DNA of 64,000 nt from an uncultured Clostridia bacterium (GCA_947624005.1 CANQHV010000006.1:1-64000), one strand, 5' to 3'. Positions 36,401 through 44,537 are shown, numbered from the stretch's first letter. Notes: a model not told the origin generated them from the sequence alone. Translations and numbers: made by a program.

Positions 36401-36987
36401 GTTACGGCGGTCTTGACCACGTGCTTGCTTCGGGCGAGGACGTAAACGTGCTTGTACTCGACACCGAGGTTTACTCGAACACGGGCGGTCAGGCAAGCAA
36501 GTCCACCAATATAGGCGCGGTTGCGAAGTTCGCTTCCGCGGGCAAGAGAGTAAAGAAAAAGGACCTCGGTATGATTGCCAAGACGTACGGCTACGTATAC
36601 GTCGCGCAGTGCGCTATGGGCTCTAACCCCGCTCAACTGTTAAAGGCGTTGACCGAAGCCGAAGCTTACCACGGACCCTCGCTTATTATCTGCTATGCGC
36701 CTTGCATTAACCACGGTATAAATATGACCAAGAGCCAGCTTGAAGAAAAGGCGGCGGTTGACTGCGGTTATTGGCAGCTTTACAGATACAACCCCGACGG
36801 CGAAGTATTCACCCTCGATTCGAAAGACCCTACGGGCGATTATCAGGCGTTCCTCGCGGGCGAAACAAGATATACCTCGCTTGCGAAAACTCAGGGTCAG
36901 GAAGTTGCGGACAAATTGTTCAAGGCTACCGAGGAATCGGCGAAAGCAAGACTTGAAGGCTATAAAAAGCTTGCGGGCAAAGAATAA
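33451..36987 (+). CDS. nifJ: Pyruvate:ferredoxin (flavodoxin) oxidoreductase
   Basis: It oxidises pyruvate with CoA to acetyl-CoA and CO2, passing electrons to ferredoxin; it is a core step of anaerobic energy metabolism. This single-chain form of 1,178 residues has normal length. Domain order: pyrimidine-binding part (YPITPSSPMAE near residue 27), gamma-like and CoA parts, two 4Fe-4S clusters (CIQCGTCSFVCPHAC near 694 and CMGCGVCATVCP near 749), then the thiamine diphosphate domain (CAGCGETPY near 818, GGDGWAYDIGYGGLDH near 974 and TEVYSNTGGQ). GGAGG lies seven bases before ATG. Codon use is strongly biased to C-ending codons, as in highly expressed genes. Confidence 0.97.
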   Translation: MKKLTIDGNTAASHVAYAFSEVAAIYPITPSSPMAEVADEWATAGRTNMWGQKVKIAEMESEGGAAGAVHGSLCAGALTSTYTASQGLLLMIPNMYKISGELMPMVMHVSARALAAHSLNIFGDHSDVMSCRQTGFAMLCDSSVQEVMDLALVAHLSTLKSKVPFMNFFDGFRTSHEVAKIDVWDEADNYAEIRAICDEVGIAADIADFKSRALNPEHPIQKGTAQNGDTYFQNRETANSYYAATPAIVQKMMDVVSAKCGRKYHLFDYVGAKDAEEVIVAMGSGCETIEESINKLNSMGKKYGLVKVRLYRPFVADAFVAALPKSAKKVAVLDRTKEPGSLGEPLYLDVCSALLEKGRTNLKVVGGRYGLGSKEFTPSMVLAVYKNLEKAEPKNHFTIGIYEDVTNSSLDFSEKFDAAPAGSTSCKFYGLGSDGTVGANKNSIKIIGDHTDKHAQAYFFYDSKKSGGITVSHLRFGDTPIQSEYLIDSADFVQCSNPSYITRYDMTSDIKEGGTFLINTNATTVEALDEFLPAKVKQDIAKKHINLYVIDAIKIAADLGLRGRTNTILQSAFFRVNPQIMPYDKAIEYMKYMAKKSFGRKGDAVVQMNYNAIDSAAGDNLVKIDVPAAWANAKTGAEMVKGADNEYYQEIIKPILYLQGDKLKSSQFNADGHVPTGTTKYEKRGVAVLVPEIDIDKCIQCGTCSFVCPHACLRPALIKEGAAKPATLTTKKAIGLAGYEYKMQVSPLDCMGCGVCATVCPVKDGGAIKMIPLAASLEKGEDKNWEYAVELPDVDTSKFKKDTVKGCQFATPLFEFSGACAGCGETPYVKVVTQLFGEDMIIANATGCSSIYGGSSPTCPYTTNKAGRGPAWANSLFEDNAEFGYGMNLAYTARRNAVKDKVAQLAEVWQDADGKAACKAYLDAFGDREPSKKASEALIAKLEACKNCGCEADALVADILAAKDCLAKKSIWIFGGDGWAYDIGYGGLDHVLASGEDVNVLVLDTEVYSNTGGQASKSTNIGAVAKFASAGKRVKKKDLGMIAKTYGYVYVAQCAMGSNPAQLLKALTEAEAYHGPSLIICYAPCINHGINMTKSQLEEKAAVDCGYWQLYRYNPDGEVFTLDSKDPTGDYQAFLAGETRYTSLAKTQGQEVADKLFKATEESAKARLEGYKKLAGKE

Positions 36988-37014
36988 TTTTCCCTTATAT
37001 TAATAATATGGTAT

Positions 37015-37053
37015 ATAAGCCGCGGGGCGTTCGCCCCGCGGCTTATTGCTTTT
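37015..37053 (+). terminator. PFOR terminator
   Basis: A 14-bp stem (37015-37028 with 37033-37046) with a GTTC loop is followed by TGCTTTTTCC. The 32-bp palindrome is identical to that at 43562-43593 behind the giant surface gene. Confidence 0.9.
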
Positions 37054-37061
37054 TCCGCCCC

Positions 37062-37190
37062 CTTCGCGCGGCTCCCCTCGCCCTTTAACCGCGCCCCGCG
37101 GCTCCCCATCGCCCTTTAACCGCGCACCGCGGCTCCCCATCGCCCTTAACCGCGCCCCGCGACGTTACGCCCTTTAACCGCGCCCTTTGC
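37062..37190. repeat. Imperfect 31-bp GC-rich tandem repeat
   Basis: Repeated words CCGCGGCTCCCCATCGCCC and TTTAACCGCGC recur about every 31 bases, with small deletions between copies. It could be a remnant of duplicated terminator arms. Confidence 0.6.
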
Positions 37191-37229
37191 GCAAAGCGGC
37201 TTTTTCGCGCGAAGGGGGCGGAAAAACGC

Positions 37230-37270
37230 GGGCGGCGCGGCGTGACCGCCGCGCCGCCCTTTCTTTTTTA
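37230..37270 (+). terminator. Strong terminator upstream of the leader RNA
   Basis: A 13-bp GC stem (37230-37242 with 37247-37259) and a TGAC loop are followed by TTTCTTTTTT. It isolates the following promoter from PFOR read-through. Confidence 0.88.
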
Positions 37271-37300
37271 TCAAAAAATGCGAAAATTTTTCAAAGGGGG

Positions 37301-37329
37301 TTGATTTTTAAAACGGAGTATGTTACAAT
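37301..37329 (+). promoter_or_regulatory. Promoter of the structured leader and giant surface gene
   Basis: TTGATT (37301-37306), a 17-nt spacer and TACAAT (37324-37329) place the start at about 37334-37337. That is exactly the first base of the leader's closing stem. Confidence 0.75.
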
Positions 37330-37333
37330 TAAC

Positions 37334-37645
37334 TTGCGACACATCTTAATAGTTTCAGTCGGGCTATTATTATGCCCTTTTTTCGGCATAAAAAAAGCGC
37401 GGAACCGTTAAGGTATACAATTAAATAAACGTTCTGTCTACATTTACAGTTTACGCGCGTATGTAATGCAGAGCAATAACCTACGGTGGAAGTACTCCCC
37501 TTGCGTTATATTAGCTCTGCTTGCATAGTTTAATCTGTGTACCGAATCGTACCGAGTGCTTGACTGAACGTTATAACGATGTGTCGCAACTGTAAGGGAA
37601 GCTTTTACAGATGTCCGCAACCTTTACGGGTTGCGGCATTTTTTA
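37334..37645 (+). ncRNA. Structured 5' leader RNA, riboswitch-like, with intrinsic terminator
   Basis: I cannot match it to a known class. The outer stem pairs 37334-37345 with 37578-37589 (12 bp, perfect) and continues after an internal loop as 37354-37364 with 37558-37568 (11 bp with two G-U). Inside lie GGTATAC (37412-37418) with GTGTACC (37537-37543), and an arm formed by 37468-37474 with 37514-37520 and 37476-37480 with 37505-37509. A small hairpin (37590-37610) follows, then a terminator stem 37615-37622 with 37629-37636 and T6. The 3' strand of the outer stem (CGCAAC at 37585-37590) can instead pair with GTTGCG (37630-37635) of the terminator, an antiterminator. The surface-protein ribosome site comes just after. 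It has no gene-like frame. Confidence 0.7.
37615..37645 (+). terminator. Intrinsic terminator in the leader of the giant surface gene
   Basis: Stem CCGCAACC/GGTTGCGG (37615-37622 with 37629-37636) with a 6-nt loop is followed by CATTTTTTAT. It ends 17 bases before the start codon, so it must act as an attenuator or as the end of a separate small RNA. Confidence 0.85.
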
Positions 37646-37661
37646 TGCAAGGGGGAAAATT

Positions 37662-40600
37662 ATGACCACACGCAAGAGGAATATTTTATTAACCATATTA
37701 TTACTTATACTGTCGGCAATTATACTTGCGACTTCGGTTATGTTTGCCGAAAAAAATAAAACCGAGGCTCACGCGGCGCCGTCGGACACCGCCACCATAG
37801 GCGAACTTTATATCGGCAACGGTAAAACTACGGTTTCAAGCAGTGAAAAAGTTTTCAACGCGAGAAATTTGCATGCAATTTACACAGCAATAGATTCCAA
37901 AGCCACGGGTTTAAGTTCGTTATCGGCAACCACTGCGGGTACGTCGCTTACTTTGAAAAAAATAACCGTTACTTTCGGCGGAATAGAGTGGCTTGCCACA
38001 TACCTATCGAAAGACACCAGCGGTAATGTCGTACTCACTTTAATTGAGCAGACAGTAACTAACAGCTATTATTATACCTACGTCACCCGCACAGATATGT
38101 GCCCATACCCCGCTAATATGTACGGCACAAGCGCAATTCGTACATATCTGAACGGTAGTGGCATAATGTCAATGGACGGAGTAAGCACCAGAGATGATAT
38201 AGTGGATGTCGAGGGGGATAAAAACCCTTATATCAGATTCAATACAGTCCATGAAACGACCACAACAGACAAAGTGAAAAATTTTTTGGTAACACCGAAC
38301 AAAATAAGTTGGCAACATGACCAATCGCCGTCCGTTACGGGTTATCCTTCAGAACCTCTTTTTAATAACGAAAGTCTTGACTTATGTCATGATGATGCAA
38401 CAGGCAACGAAAATTCATATTATTATAATAATTATTATGACGAGTGGAAAAACGACTATGTATGGCTACCGAGCCGCACCGAAATAAGGCTTTTATGGCG
38501 TTTAAACTCTGACCAATTAGATGGTGGCGACAGCGGATATATGACAAGAACAGCCCCTCTCGATACGTATAATAAAATTTACTCTGTAACTGATACCGGC
38601 GGTAATAAGTCGTTAGAAATACAAGCAGGTACTACCGAACCTACAAAACACGGTATCAGGGCGGGCATACACCTTAACCTTACCAAGGCAGACCAATACG
38701 CAACTTATGTATACAAGCCCTCCGGAGCTTCCAACAATGCGGGCGTTTATAACGGCATTGCACAAGGTATTACCTTTGATTATTTCCCTTCTGCGGCAGT
38801 ATCTACTTCTCACACATTGCATTCAACCCTCGATTCAAATAGTTTTACCGCTATAAATGCGGGTACTTATACGCTTACCGTATCGCCTGTAAATACCTAT
38901 CTATGGTCGGACGGAACTGCAGGTCCATTAACCTATTCGTTTACCATTTCAAAAGCGACATACGACAAGCACGAGATATCGGTAAGCAATAAAATCTATG
39001 ACGGCGACCCTTGCACCGTCACGAAATCAGACTTGCCAAGAGGGTTTACCTCTACAATAACATATTCGGGCAAACTGCACGACGGAAGCAACTATTCCTC
39101 GACCACTACCGAGCCTACGCACGCGGGAACGTATACGGCGACCGTTACGTTCAGCGGCTCGAACGACAACTACGAACTGCCCGAGTCCAAGTCTGCAAGC
39201 TTTACGATTTCGCAAGCGACATACGACAAGCACACAATATCGGCGAGCGGTAAAACGTATGACGGCACCGCTTGCTCGGCGACAAAATCGGTGCCAGAAT
39301 TACCGCAAGGGTTTACTTCTACAATAACCTATTCGGGAACGCTTGCAAACAGCAGCAGTTATTCTTCGACTACCGCCGCGCCGAAGGAAGCGGGAAGTTA
39401 TACGGCGACCCTTTCGTTCAGCGGTTCGAACAACGACTACAAACTGCCTGTAAGCAAAACCGAAAGCTTTACCATAAGCAAGGCTAATTACAATGTAGAC
39501 GGACTTTCACTTACGCGCGCAAACGACCTTACTTATAACGGAACTGCGAAAACCGCGACTTTAAGTGGCTCGGTTACGGGTTCGGACGGCAAGGCGTTAC
39601 AAGCTACAATTTACTACCAAGGTACAAGCTCTACCTCGTATAACGAAACCACAGTAGCTCCCACACAAGCGGGAGATTACAAGGCATACTTAAAATATAC
39701 TGTTTCGTCAAACAACTACAACACACCTACGGACAACAAAGAAATTACCTTTACCATAGGTAAAGCGGAATACGACGTAAGCGGACTTTCGATTACGCGC
39801 GCAACAAACCTTATCTACGACGGAAAAGCGAAAACCGCGACGATAAACGGTTCGGTTACGGGAATAGACAAATCTTCGCTTCAAGCTACAATTTACTATG
39901 CGGGTACGGGTACTACCACATACAAAGAATCAACCGACGCGCCGACGGAAGCGGGAACTTACAAGGCGTACTTTAAATATACAGTTACGTCCAACAATTA
40001 TAATACACCAACTTCCAATAAAGAAATTCAATTTACCATAAGCAAGGCGAATTACGACGTAGACGGGCTTTCGATTACGCGCGCAAGCGGCGACTATGAC
40101 GGAAACCCGAAAACAGCGACTTTAAACGGCTCGGTTACGGGTCTGGACGGCTCGCCGACAGTTACCGTTTACTATCAAGGCACAGGCTCTACTTCGTACA
40201 ACGAAACCACCACTGCGCCCACGCACGCGGGTAGTTACAAGGCGTACTTAAAATATACCGATACGTCCGACAACTACAACGCGCCTACGGACGATAAAGC
40301 GGTTACTTTTACCATTGAAAAGGCGGACTACGACGTGAGCGGGCTTTCGATAACCGCCGCAAGCGACCTTATCTATAACGGAAGCCCGAAAACCGCAACG
40401 CGGAACGGAACCGTACAGCCCGTACACGCGGGCGACGGTCTGCCGAATTACACAATTTATTACGAGGGCATAAACGGCACCTCTTACGGCAAAAGCGTCA
40501 CCGCGCCTAACGCCGCGGGCGAGTACAAGGCGTATTTCGGGTACAGCTGGTCCACCGAAAACAAAGATTATAATCTGCCTACCGATATTAAGCAGATAAC

Positions 40601-43508
40601 CTTTACAATCGCAAAAGCCGATTACGACGTAAGCAAAATTAAAATTACGGTGCCCGACCCCTCGCACCTTGTTTACAACGGTTCGGGTATAGGCGTGACG
40701 GTAAATATTGCGGACCTCCCCCACGACGCGGACGGACAAACTCGACTGACGGCTACCGTACACTACATTGATTCAAGCGAAAGCGATACGACGGTCGCGC
40801 CCGTCAAGGTGGGAACTTACAGGGCGTACATTGTGTATGCGACTACTTCGACAAACTACAACACCCCCGCGGACACAAAAAGCGCGGCTGTAACCTTTGT
40901 TATAACCCCCGCGCAAATCAAAATGACGGCTTCCGCGGACGGTTCGCGCTCGAGCGACGAGGTACAGAAAACCATAACCGTAACCCACTTCTACGACCAC
41001 AGTCAGGACTACGACTGGAAGTTCAAAACAGATTGGTTCGAAACGGTTGCGGCGGACAAGGCGAGCCTTGAAATACAGTACTCTACTACAAATTCGGGCT
41101 TTATGTCGGAAAGCGACTTCCATTTAAGTCTTAACGAGCCAAACTCCGACAATAAAACGGCGAAAACAGAATACTACATACGCGTAACTGCGACCAACCA
41201 CGCGGAAAAAATCTATAAGGTAACTTATACAATTTCGCAGGAAAGCGTAACGATAGAGTTCAACGATTCGGCGATTACAGCCCATTACGGCGACGACCCG
41301 AGCGCAAAAGAAAACGACCTTTGGAGCAGGGTTATATCCGTTACGGGTCTGCACAAGAACGACAGCGACGATATGCAACTTTCCGAAGCAATTGCGCTTT
41401 TGAAAGAGGTAATCAAGCTTAAAATCAACGCGGATTCCACCTCGGTTGCAGGCAAATACGCCGTAACTTACAACTTTATAAACAACGAGGGCAGCGCGCA
41501 CTATGTGTTCGTGCTTAAAAACGCGGACGACTTGTACGAGGTAAGCGAAATAGAGCTTGGCGCGGGCGACGTAAACTGGGGCGACGGGGTAGACAAAAAG
41601 TATCCCGACCAGACTTACGGCGATTGGCGCGACTCGGAAGCGCACAAGAAAAATCACCCCGCTCCCGAAATAGCCGAAAGCGCGCTTGCCGCGGCGGATA
41701 AAGCCAAACTTGCCACCTCGCGCGAGTTCATACAGTTCGATTACGAAATTATCGACGTACAGTCAAGCCACAGCATAGGCTCACGCAAAAATAACGTCCA
41801 CGCGCACGACGCGGGCAACTATAAAGTAAAAATTACGGGCTTTATGAACGATTCCGCCGTTGCGGGCAAGTATAAACTTGCCGACGGTTTGACTTTGGAA
41901 ATGGAATTAACCATTTTGAAGCGCACGGTTACCGTTACGGTCAACGAGCCGACGGCTTTGAAGTACGGCGAAAAGACCTTGCAGGAGATGAATGATTATC
42001 TTACCGCGCATTCAACCGAACTTTACACGTTCAACGCGGACGGACTTATAAGCGAAGCGGGAATTACACCCGTCGTGGAATGGTCGATTAGCGGCTCGGC
42101 GGACGGAAACGGCTACCTTGCGGTAAATGCCGACGGCTATACCGTTACGCTTACGTTTAAGGACGGCACGGACGGCAACGGGTTCAAACTTTCAAACTAC
42201 AATATGAATACGTCGTACACGACGACATGGAAAGTTCAGACCGCCGATTACGGCTCTTCCCCCGCTCTCGACACCGAGCACAAAGACAACGCAGGCAAGT
42301 ACGGACTTGCGATAGACAAATTCCGTCAACAGCCCAAATCGGTTGAAACGGGCACGCCGCTTGTTTCGATTGACAGCGATTTACCCTCTGACTTGACCGT
42401 AAAATACAGCTATATCGACGCTGCGGGCGACGATTGGGTGCACGCGTTTACGGGTCTGCCGACGACTAACGGCGTTTGGAAAGTGCGCGCGACATTCGAA
42501 AGTTCGAACCCGAACTACGCCGCGCCCGAACCCGTGGAAATAACCGTAACCATTGCGGACCACGTGCACAAGTTCAGCGAAACCGAATGGTCGCACGATA
42601 ACGACAACCACTGGCACACCCCCACGTGCGGACACAACGAAGAGAAGCCGCAGGACGGCGTATTCCCTCACAATTATGACGGCGGCGTAGTCGAAAAGGA
42701 GCCTACGGTAACGGAAAAGGGCGTAAGAAAGTACACCTGCCTTACTTGCGGCTATTCCTACACCGAGGATATTCCCGAACACGTACACGAGTTCAGCGAA
42801 ACCGAATGGTCGCACGATAACGACAACCATTGGCACACGCCGACGTGCGGACACAGCGACGCAAAGCCGCAGGAATCGGAAATTTACCCTCATAACTTCG
42901 GCGACGGCGTAGTCGAAAAGCCCGCCACGCTTACGGAAAAGGGCGTAATGAAGTACACCTGTACGGACTGCGGATACTTCTACACCGAGGACATTCCTCA
43001 ACACACTTCCAAAACCGAATGGGCTTACGACGAAACCCACCACTGGCACGTTTGCAACGACTGCGACGAAAAAGGCGACTACGAAGAGCATTCGTTCAGC
43101 GAAGTGACGACCTCGGCGGACGGCAACGGCGAAACGACCTATACCTGCGATAAATGCGGCTATTCGTACACCACATCGAACTCGGGGCAGGTTACGCCGC
43201 CGAACAACACGCCAGATACTCCCGACGCGCCCAACTCGCCCAACGGCGGCGACAACAGCGGCGGTTCGGGCGGCGGTTCAAATGCCGCCGACGACGGCAA
43301 AGATAAAAACCTCGGGCTTATAATAGGGCTTTCGGTAGGTTTGGGCGCGCTTGCGCTTGCCGCGGCGATAGTCGCAATTATAATCGCGTTAAAGCGCAAA
43401 GCCAAAAACATTACCATAGTCAATCCCGACGACGGCGGCTTTTACGAGGACGCCACAGACGGTAAGCCCGACGGCGCGGACGGCGCGGACGGCGGTTCGG
43501 AACAATAA
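37662..43508 (+). CDS. Giant MBG-repeat cell-surface protein with C-terminal anchor
   Basis: The product is 1,948 residues from ATG 37662, which has GGGGG nine bases upstream; a 17-codon extension into the terminator is rejected. A signal/anchor helix spans about 7-27. A DUF6273-like domain follows (about 45-345; NMYGTSAIRTYLNGSG, WLPSRTEIRLLW, KHGIRAGIHLNLT). About eight MBG/YDG-type repeats occupy about 350-1,090, several of them 80-90-residue near-copies, and then mixed Ig-like modules. Near 1,630-1,830 three His/Trp/Cys modules (WSHDNDNHWHTPTCGH, then YTCLTCGYSY) look like outer-surface zinc-ribbon repeats. The C-terminal membrane helix is near 1,890 with a basic stop and an acidic tail. 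There is no LPXTG. The first 400 codons are richer in A/T than the rest, suggesting a mosaic origin. It is probably a single-transcript adhesin under leader control. Confidence 0.85.
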   Translation: MTTRKRNILLTILLLILSAIILATSVMFAEKNKTEAHAAPSDTATIGELYIGNGKTTVSSSEKVFNARNLHAIYTAIDSKATGLSSLSATTAGTSLTLKKITVTFGGIEWLATYLSKDTSGNVVLTLIEQTVTNSYYYTYVTRTDMCPYPANMYGTSAIRTYLNGSGIMSMDGVSTRDDIVDVEGDKNPYIRFNTVHETTTTDKVKNFLVTPNKISWQHDQSPSVTGYPSEPLFNNESLDLCHDDATGNENSYYYNNYYDEWKNDYVWLPSRTEIRLLWRLNSDQLDGGDSGYMTRTAPLDTYNKIYSVTDTGGNKSLEIQAGTTEPTKHGIRAGIHLNLTKADQYATYVYKPSGASNNAGVYNGIAQGITFDYFPSAAVSTSHTLHSTLDSNSFTAINAGTYTLTVSPVNTYLWSDGTAGPLTYSFTISKATYDKHEISVSNKIYDGDPCTVTKSDLPRGFTSTITYSGKLHDGSNYSSTTTEPTHAGTYTATVTFSGSNDNYELPESKSASFTISQATYDKHTISASGKTYDGTACSATKSVPELPQGFTSTITYSGTLANSSSYSSTTAAPKEAGSYTATLSFSGSNNDYKLPVSKTESFTISKANYNVDGLSLTRANDLTYNGTAKTATLSGSVTGSDGKALQATIYYQGTSSTSYNETTVAPTQAGDYKAYLKYTVSSNNYNTPTDNKEITFTIGKAEYDVSGLSITRATNLIYDGKAKTATINGSVTGIDKSSLQATIYYAGTGTTTYKESTDAPTEAGTYKAYFKYTVTSNNYNTPTSNKEIQFTISKANYDVDGLSITRASGDYDGNPKTATLNGSVTGLDGSPTVTVYYQGTGSTSYNETTTAPTHAGSYKAYLKYTDTSDNYNAPTDDKAVTFTIEKADYDVSGLSITAASDLIYNGSPKTATRNGTVQPVHAGDGLPNYTIYYEGINGTSYGKSVTAPNAAGEYKAYFGYSWSTENKDYNLPTDIKQITFTIAKADYDVSKIKITVPDPSHLVYNGSGIGVTVNIADLPHDADGQTRLTATVHYIDSSESDTTVAPVKVGTYRAYIVYATTSTNYNTPADTKSAAVTFVITPAQIKMTASADGSRSSDEVQKTITVTHFYDHSQDYDWKFKTDWFETVAADKASLEIQYSTTNSGFMSESDFHLSLNEPNSDNKTAKTEYYIRVTATNHAEKIYKVTYTISQESVTIEFNDSAITAHYGDDPSAKENDLWSRVISVTGLHKNDSDDMQLSEAIALLKEVIKLKINADSTSVAGKYAVTYNFINNEGSAHYVFVLKNADDLYEVSEIELGAGDVNWGDGVDKKYPDQTYGDWRDSEAHKKNHPAPEIAESALAAADKAKLATSREFIQFDYEIIDVQSSHSIGSRKNNVHAHDAGNYKVKITGFMNDSAVAGKYKLADGLTLEMELTILKRTVTVTVNEPTALKYGEKTLQEMNDYLTAHSTELYTFNADGLISEAGITPVVEWSISGSADGNGYLAVNADGYTVTLTFKDGTDGNGFKLSNYNMNTSYTTTWKVQTADYGSSPALDTEHKDNAGKYGLAIDKFRQQPKSVETGTPLVSIDSDLPSDLTVKYSYIDAAGDDWVHAFTGLPTTNGVWKVRATFESSNPNYAAPEPVEITVTIADHVHKFSETEWSHDNDNHWHTPTCGHNEEKPQDGVFPHNYDGGVVEKEPTVTEKGVRKYTCLTCGYSYTEDIPEHVHEFSETEWSHDNDNHWHTPTCGHSDAKPQESEIYPHNFGDGVVEKPATLTEKGVMKYTCTDCGYFYTEDIPQHTSKTEWAYDETHHWHVCNDCDEKGDYEEHSFSEVTTSADGNGETTYTCDKCGYSYTTSNSGQVTPPNNTPDTPDAPNSPNGGDNSGGSGGGSNAADDGKDKNLGLIIGLSVGLGALALAAAIVAIIIALKRKAKNITIVNPDDGGFYEDATDGKPDGADGADGGSEQ
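39480..40620 (+). repeat. Coding tandem repeats of MBG-like modules
   Basis: Four to five units of about 280 bp each begin near AATTACGACGTAGACGG-like sequence and end with a CCTACGGACAACAAAG-like run. The protein copies differ at 20-40 percent of positions, while the DNA frame and length are held. Confidence 0.7.
42562..42996 (+). repeat. 217-bp coding direct repeat (Cys/His module)
   Basis: Two adjacent near-identical copies (from about 42562 and about 42780) encode the HxxxFSETEWSHDNDNHWH module with its CxxC pair. A third, more diverged copy follows at about 43000-43180. Confidence 0.8.
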
Positions 43509-43557
43509 TGTAACAAAAACGTTACAAAAAATAACAAAAATACGACAATAATGTAAC

Positions 43558-43602
43558 AAACATAAGCCGCGGGGCGTTCGCCCCGCGGCTTATGTTTGTT
43601 TT
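43558..43602 (+). terminator. Terminator of the giant surface gene
   Basis: An 18-bp stem (43558-43575 with 43580-43597) is followed by GTTTT. Its inner 32 bases are identical to the PFOR terminator. Confidence 0.9.
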
Positions 43603-43669
43603 ACTTCTCTTATTTATGCGCTCCCGCGGCTTATTGCTTTTTTGCGCGCCTTACGCGGGGGGGGGTTGC

Positions 43670-43809
43670 GCGTTTGTTTTATGTATTATAGGTGCACGGC
43701 GCGGCGGTGCGCTTTAATCGCGCTCTTACGCCCCGCGGCGTATTGCCTTTTGCGCCTTACGAGGGCGGCTTGCGTTTGTTTTATGTATTATAGGTGCGCG
43801 GCGCGGCGG
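43670..43809. repeat. 38-bp direct repeat pair
   Basis: Copies at 43670-43707 and 43772-43809 differ at one base. Each contains TTTGTTTTATGTATTATAGG followed by GC-rich sequence. They flank a 64-base segment that also carries a GCGGCGTATTGCC word like the terminators nearby. Confidence 0.85.
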
Positions 43810-43829
43810 GAGTACCCGCCGCGCCGCGC
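43796..43829. terminator. GC-rich hairpin between convergent genes
   Basis: A 15-bp stem (43796-43810 with 43815-43829) has an AGTA loop and is followed on the plus strand by TATTTTAAAA. It lies just beyond the stop of the minus-strand membrane protein. Confidence 0.5.
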
Positions 43830-43851
43830 TATTTTAAAATTCAACCGATTT

Positions 43852-44448
43852 TTACTTCGAATCTTTTTCCGCCGCGGCGTTGCCGTCGGAAACGCCGCCT
43901 TTTCTTCCGAACAGCAAACCGAATACAAGGCGGACAAAGGGCTGTATGAAGAAAAGTTGGGTAAAGAAAGCGAACGGGAAGTTAAAGCATACAAGTTTAA
44001 GCCAATTCGCAAGGAATGTGGCGAAGTTGAACGGCGTGTACGCATACGGGTAGTAAATCGCCGCGGCGATAAGGCTCATCGAGGGGCACATTACGGCGAC
44101 GGTCGCGCATATTACCGCGCTTTCGAAAATAACGGGGTTTTTCGCGGGGTCGAATACCTTTTTTGCAAATTTAAGCGAGAGCGGGCTTCCGACAAGCATT
44201 TCAAGGGTATACGCGAACGCAAATTCTATAAGTATAATCGCCCATATCGGCAGGTTGCCGCCGAAAGCGGGCACGCCGCCCATCGCGTTTATCGCCTTTA
44301 TAACGCCCGTTTCGTGCGTCGTATTCATAAACGTGTTTCCGTTTATCACATACAGACTGTAAAAGACGTAGGCGTGCACGGTTATAACTACCGTTATGAA
44401 CGCGTAAAGCGCGTGTTTTAAAAAGCCTGCAAGTTTATAATTTTTCAT
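43852..44448 (-). CDS. Four-helix membrane protein, duplicated DUF2798-like halves
   Basis: This 198-residue integral membrane protein has four helices in two similar halves, each with a long helix followed by a P-L-S-L-x-F-A type turn (VGSPLSLKFAKKVFDP). The arrangement resembles DUF2798 membrane proteins, which have no known function; the match is tentative. The start was moved to ATG 44448 after AGGAG. It follows the guaB-guaA operon and probably has its own transcript or is reached by read-through past the branched hairpin at 44481-44537. Confidence 0.6.
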   Translation of the reverse strand: MKNYKLAGFLKHALYAFITVVITVHAYVFYSLYVINGNTFMNTTHETGVIKAINAMGGVPAFGGNLPIWAIILIEFAFAYTLEMLVGSPLSLKFAKKVFDPAKNPVIFESAVICATVAVMCPSMSLIAAAIYYPYAYTPFNFATFLANWLKLVCFNFPFAFFTQLFFIQPFVRLVFGLLFGRKGGVSDGNAAAEKDSK

Positions 44449-44480
44449 AATTTCTCCTATGCGAACGGTTTTTTGCACAT

Positions 44481-44537
44481 AAAAAGACACAAGCGCGTTC
44501 CGTAATCAGATTTACGCGGTTGCCCGCCACTTGTGTC
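44481..44537 (-). terminator. Branched hairpin terminator behind guaA
   Basis: Read on the minus strand, CGACACAAG (44530-44538) pairs with CTTGTGTC (44486-44493) and is followed by T5. The enclosed 36 bases form two further hairpins, one with a GCAA tetraloop and one CGTAA/TTACG. A branched head is unusual for a simple terminator, so a regulatory role for the gene that follows is possible. Confidence 0.55.

Larger units (their letters stand above)
36988..37300. other. GC-rich repeat-filled spacer between PFOR and the surface-protein leader
   Basis: It holds the PFOR terminator, about four imperfect copies of a 31-bp unit (core CCCTTTAACCGCGCCCCGCG) at 37062-37190, and a second strong terminator at 37230-37270. 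I see no gene. Confidence 0.6.
43509..43851. other. 343-base intergenic region with terminators and direct repeats
   Basis: It holds the surface-gene terminator (43558-43602), a second partial copy of the PFOR-type sequence (GCGGCTTATTGCTTTTT near 43627), and a 38-bp direct repeat pair at 43670 and 43772. A GC-rich hairpin lies at 43796-43829. I see no gene. Confidence 0.6.

Noticed and set aside
37334..37589. 12-bp inverted repeats as ends of a small transposable element
   Set aside because: The promoter start falls on the first repeat, internal stems continue the pairing and a terminator follows. I see no target duplication, so a leader RNA fits better.
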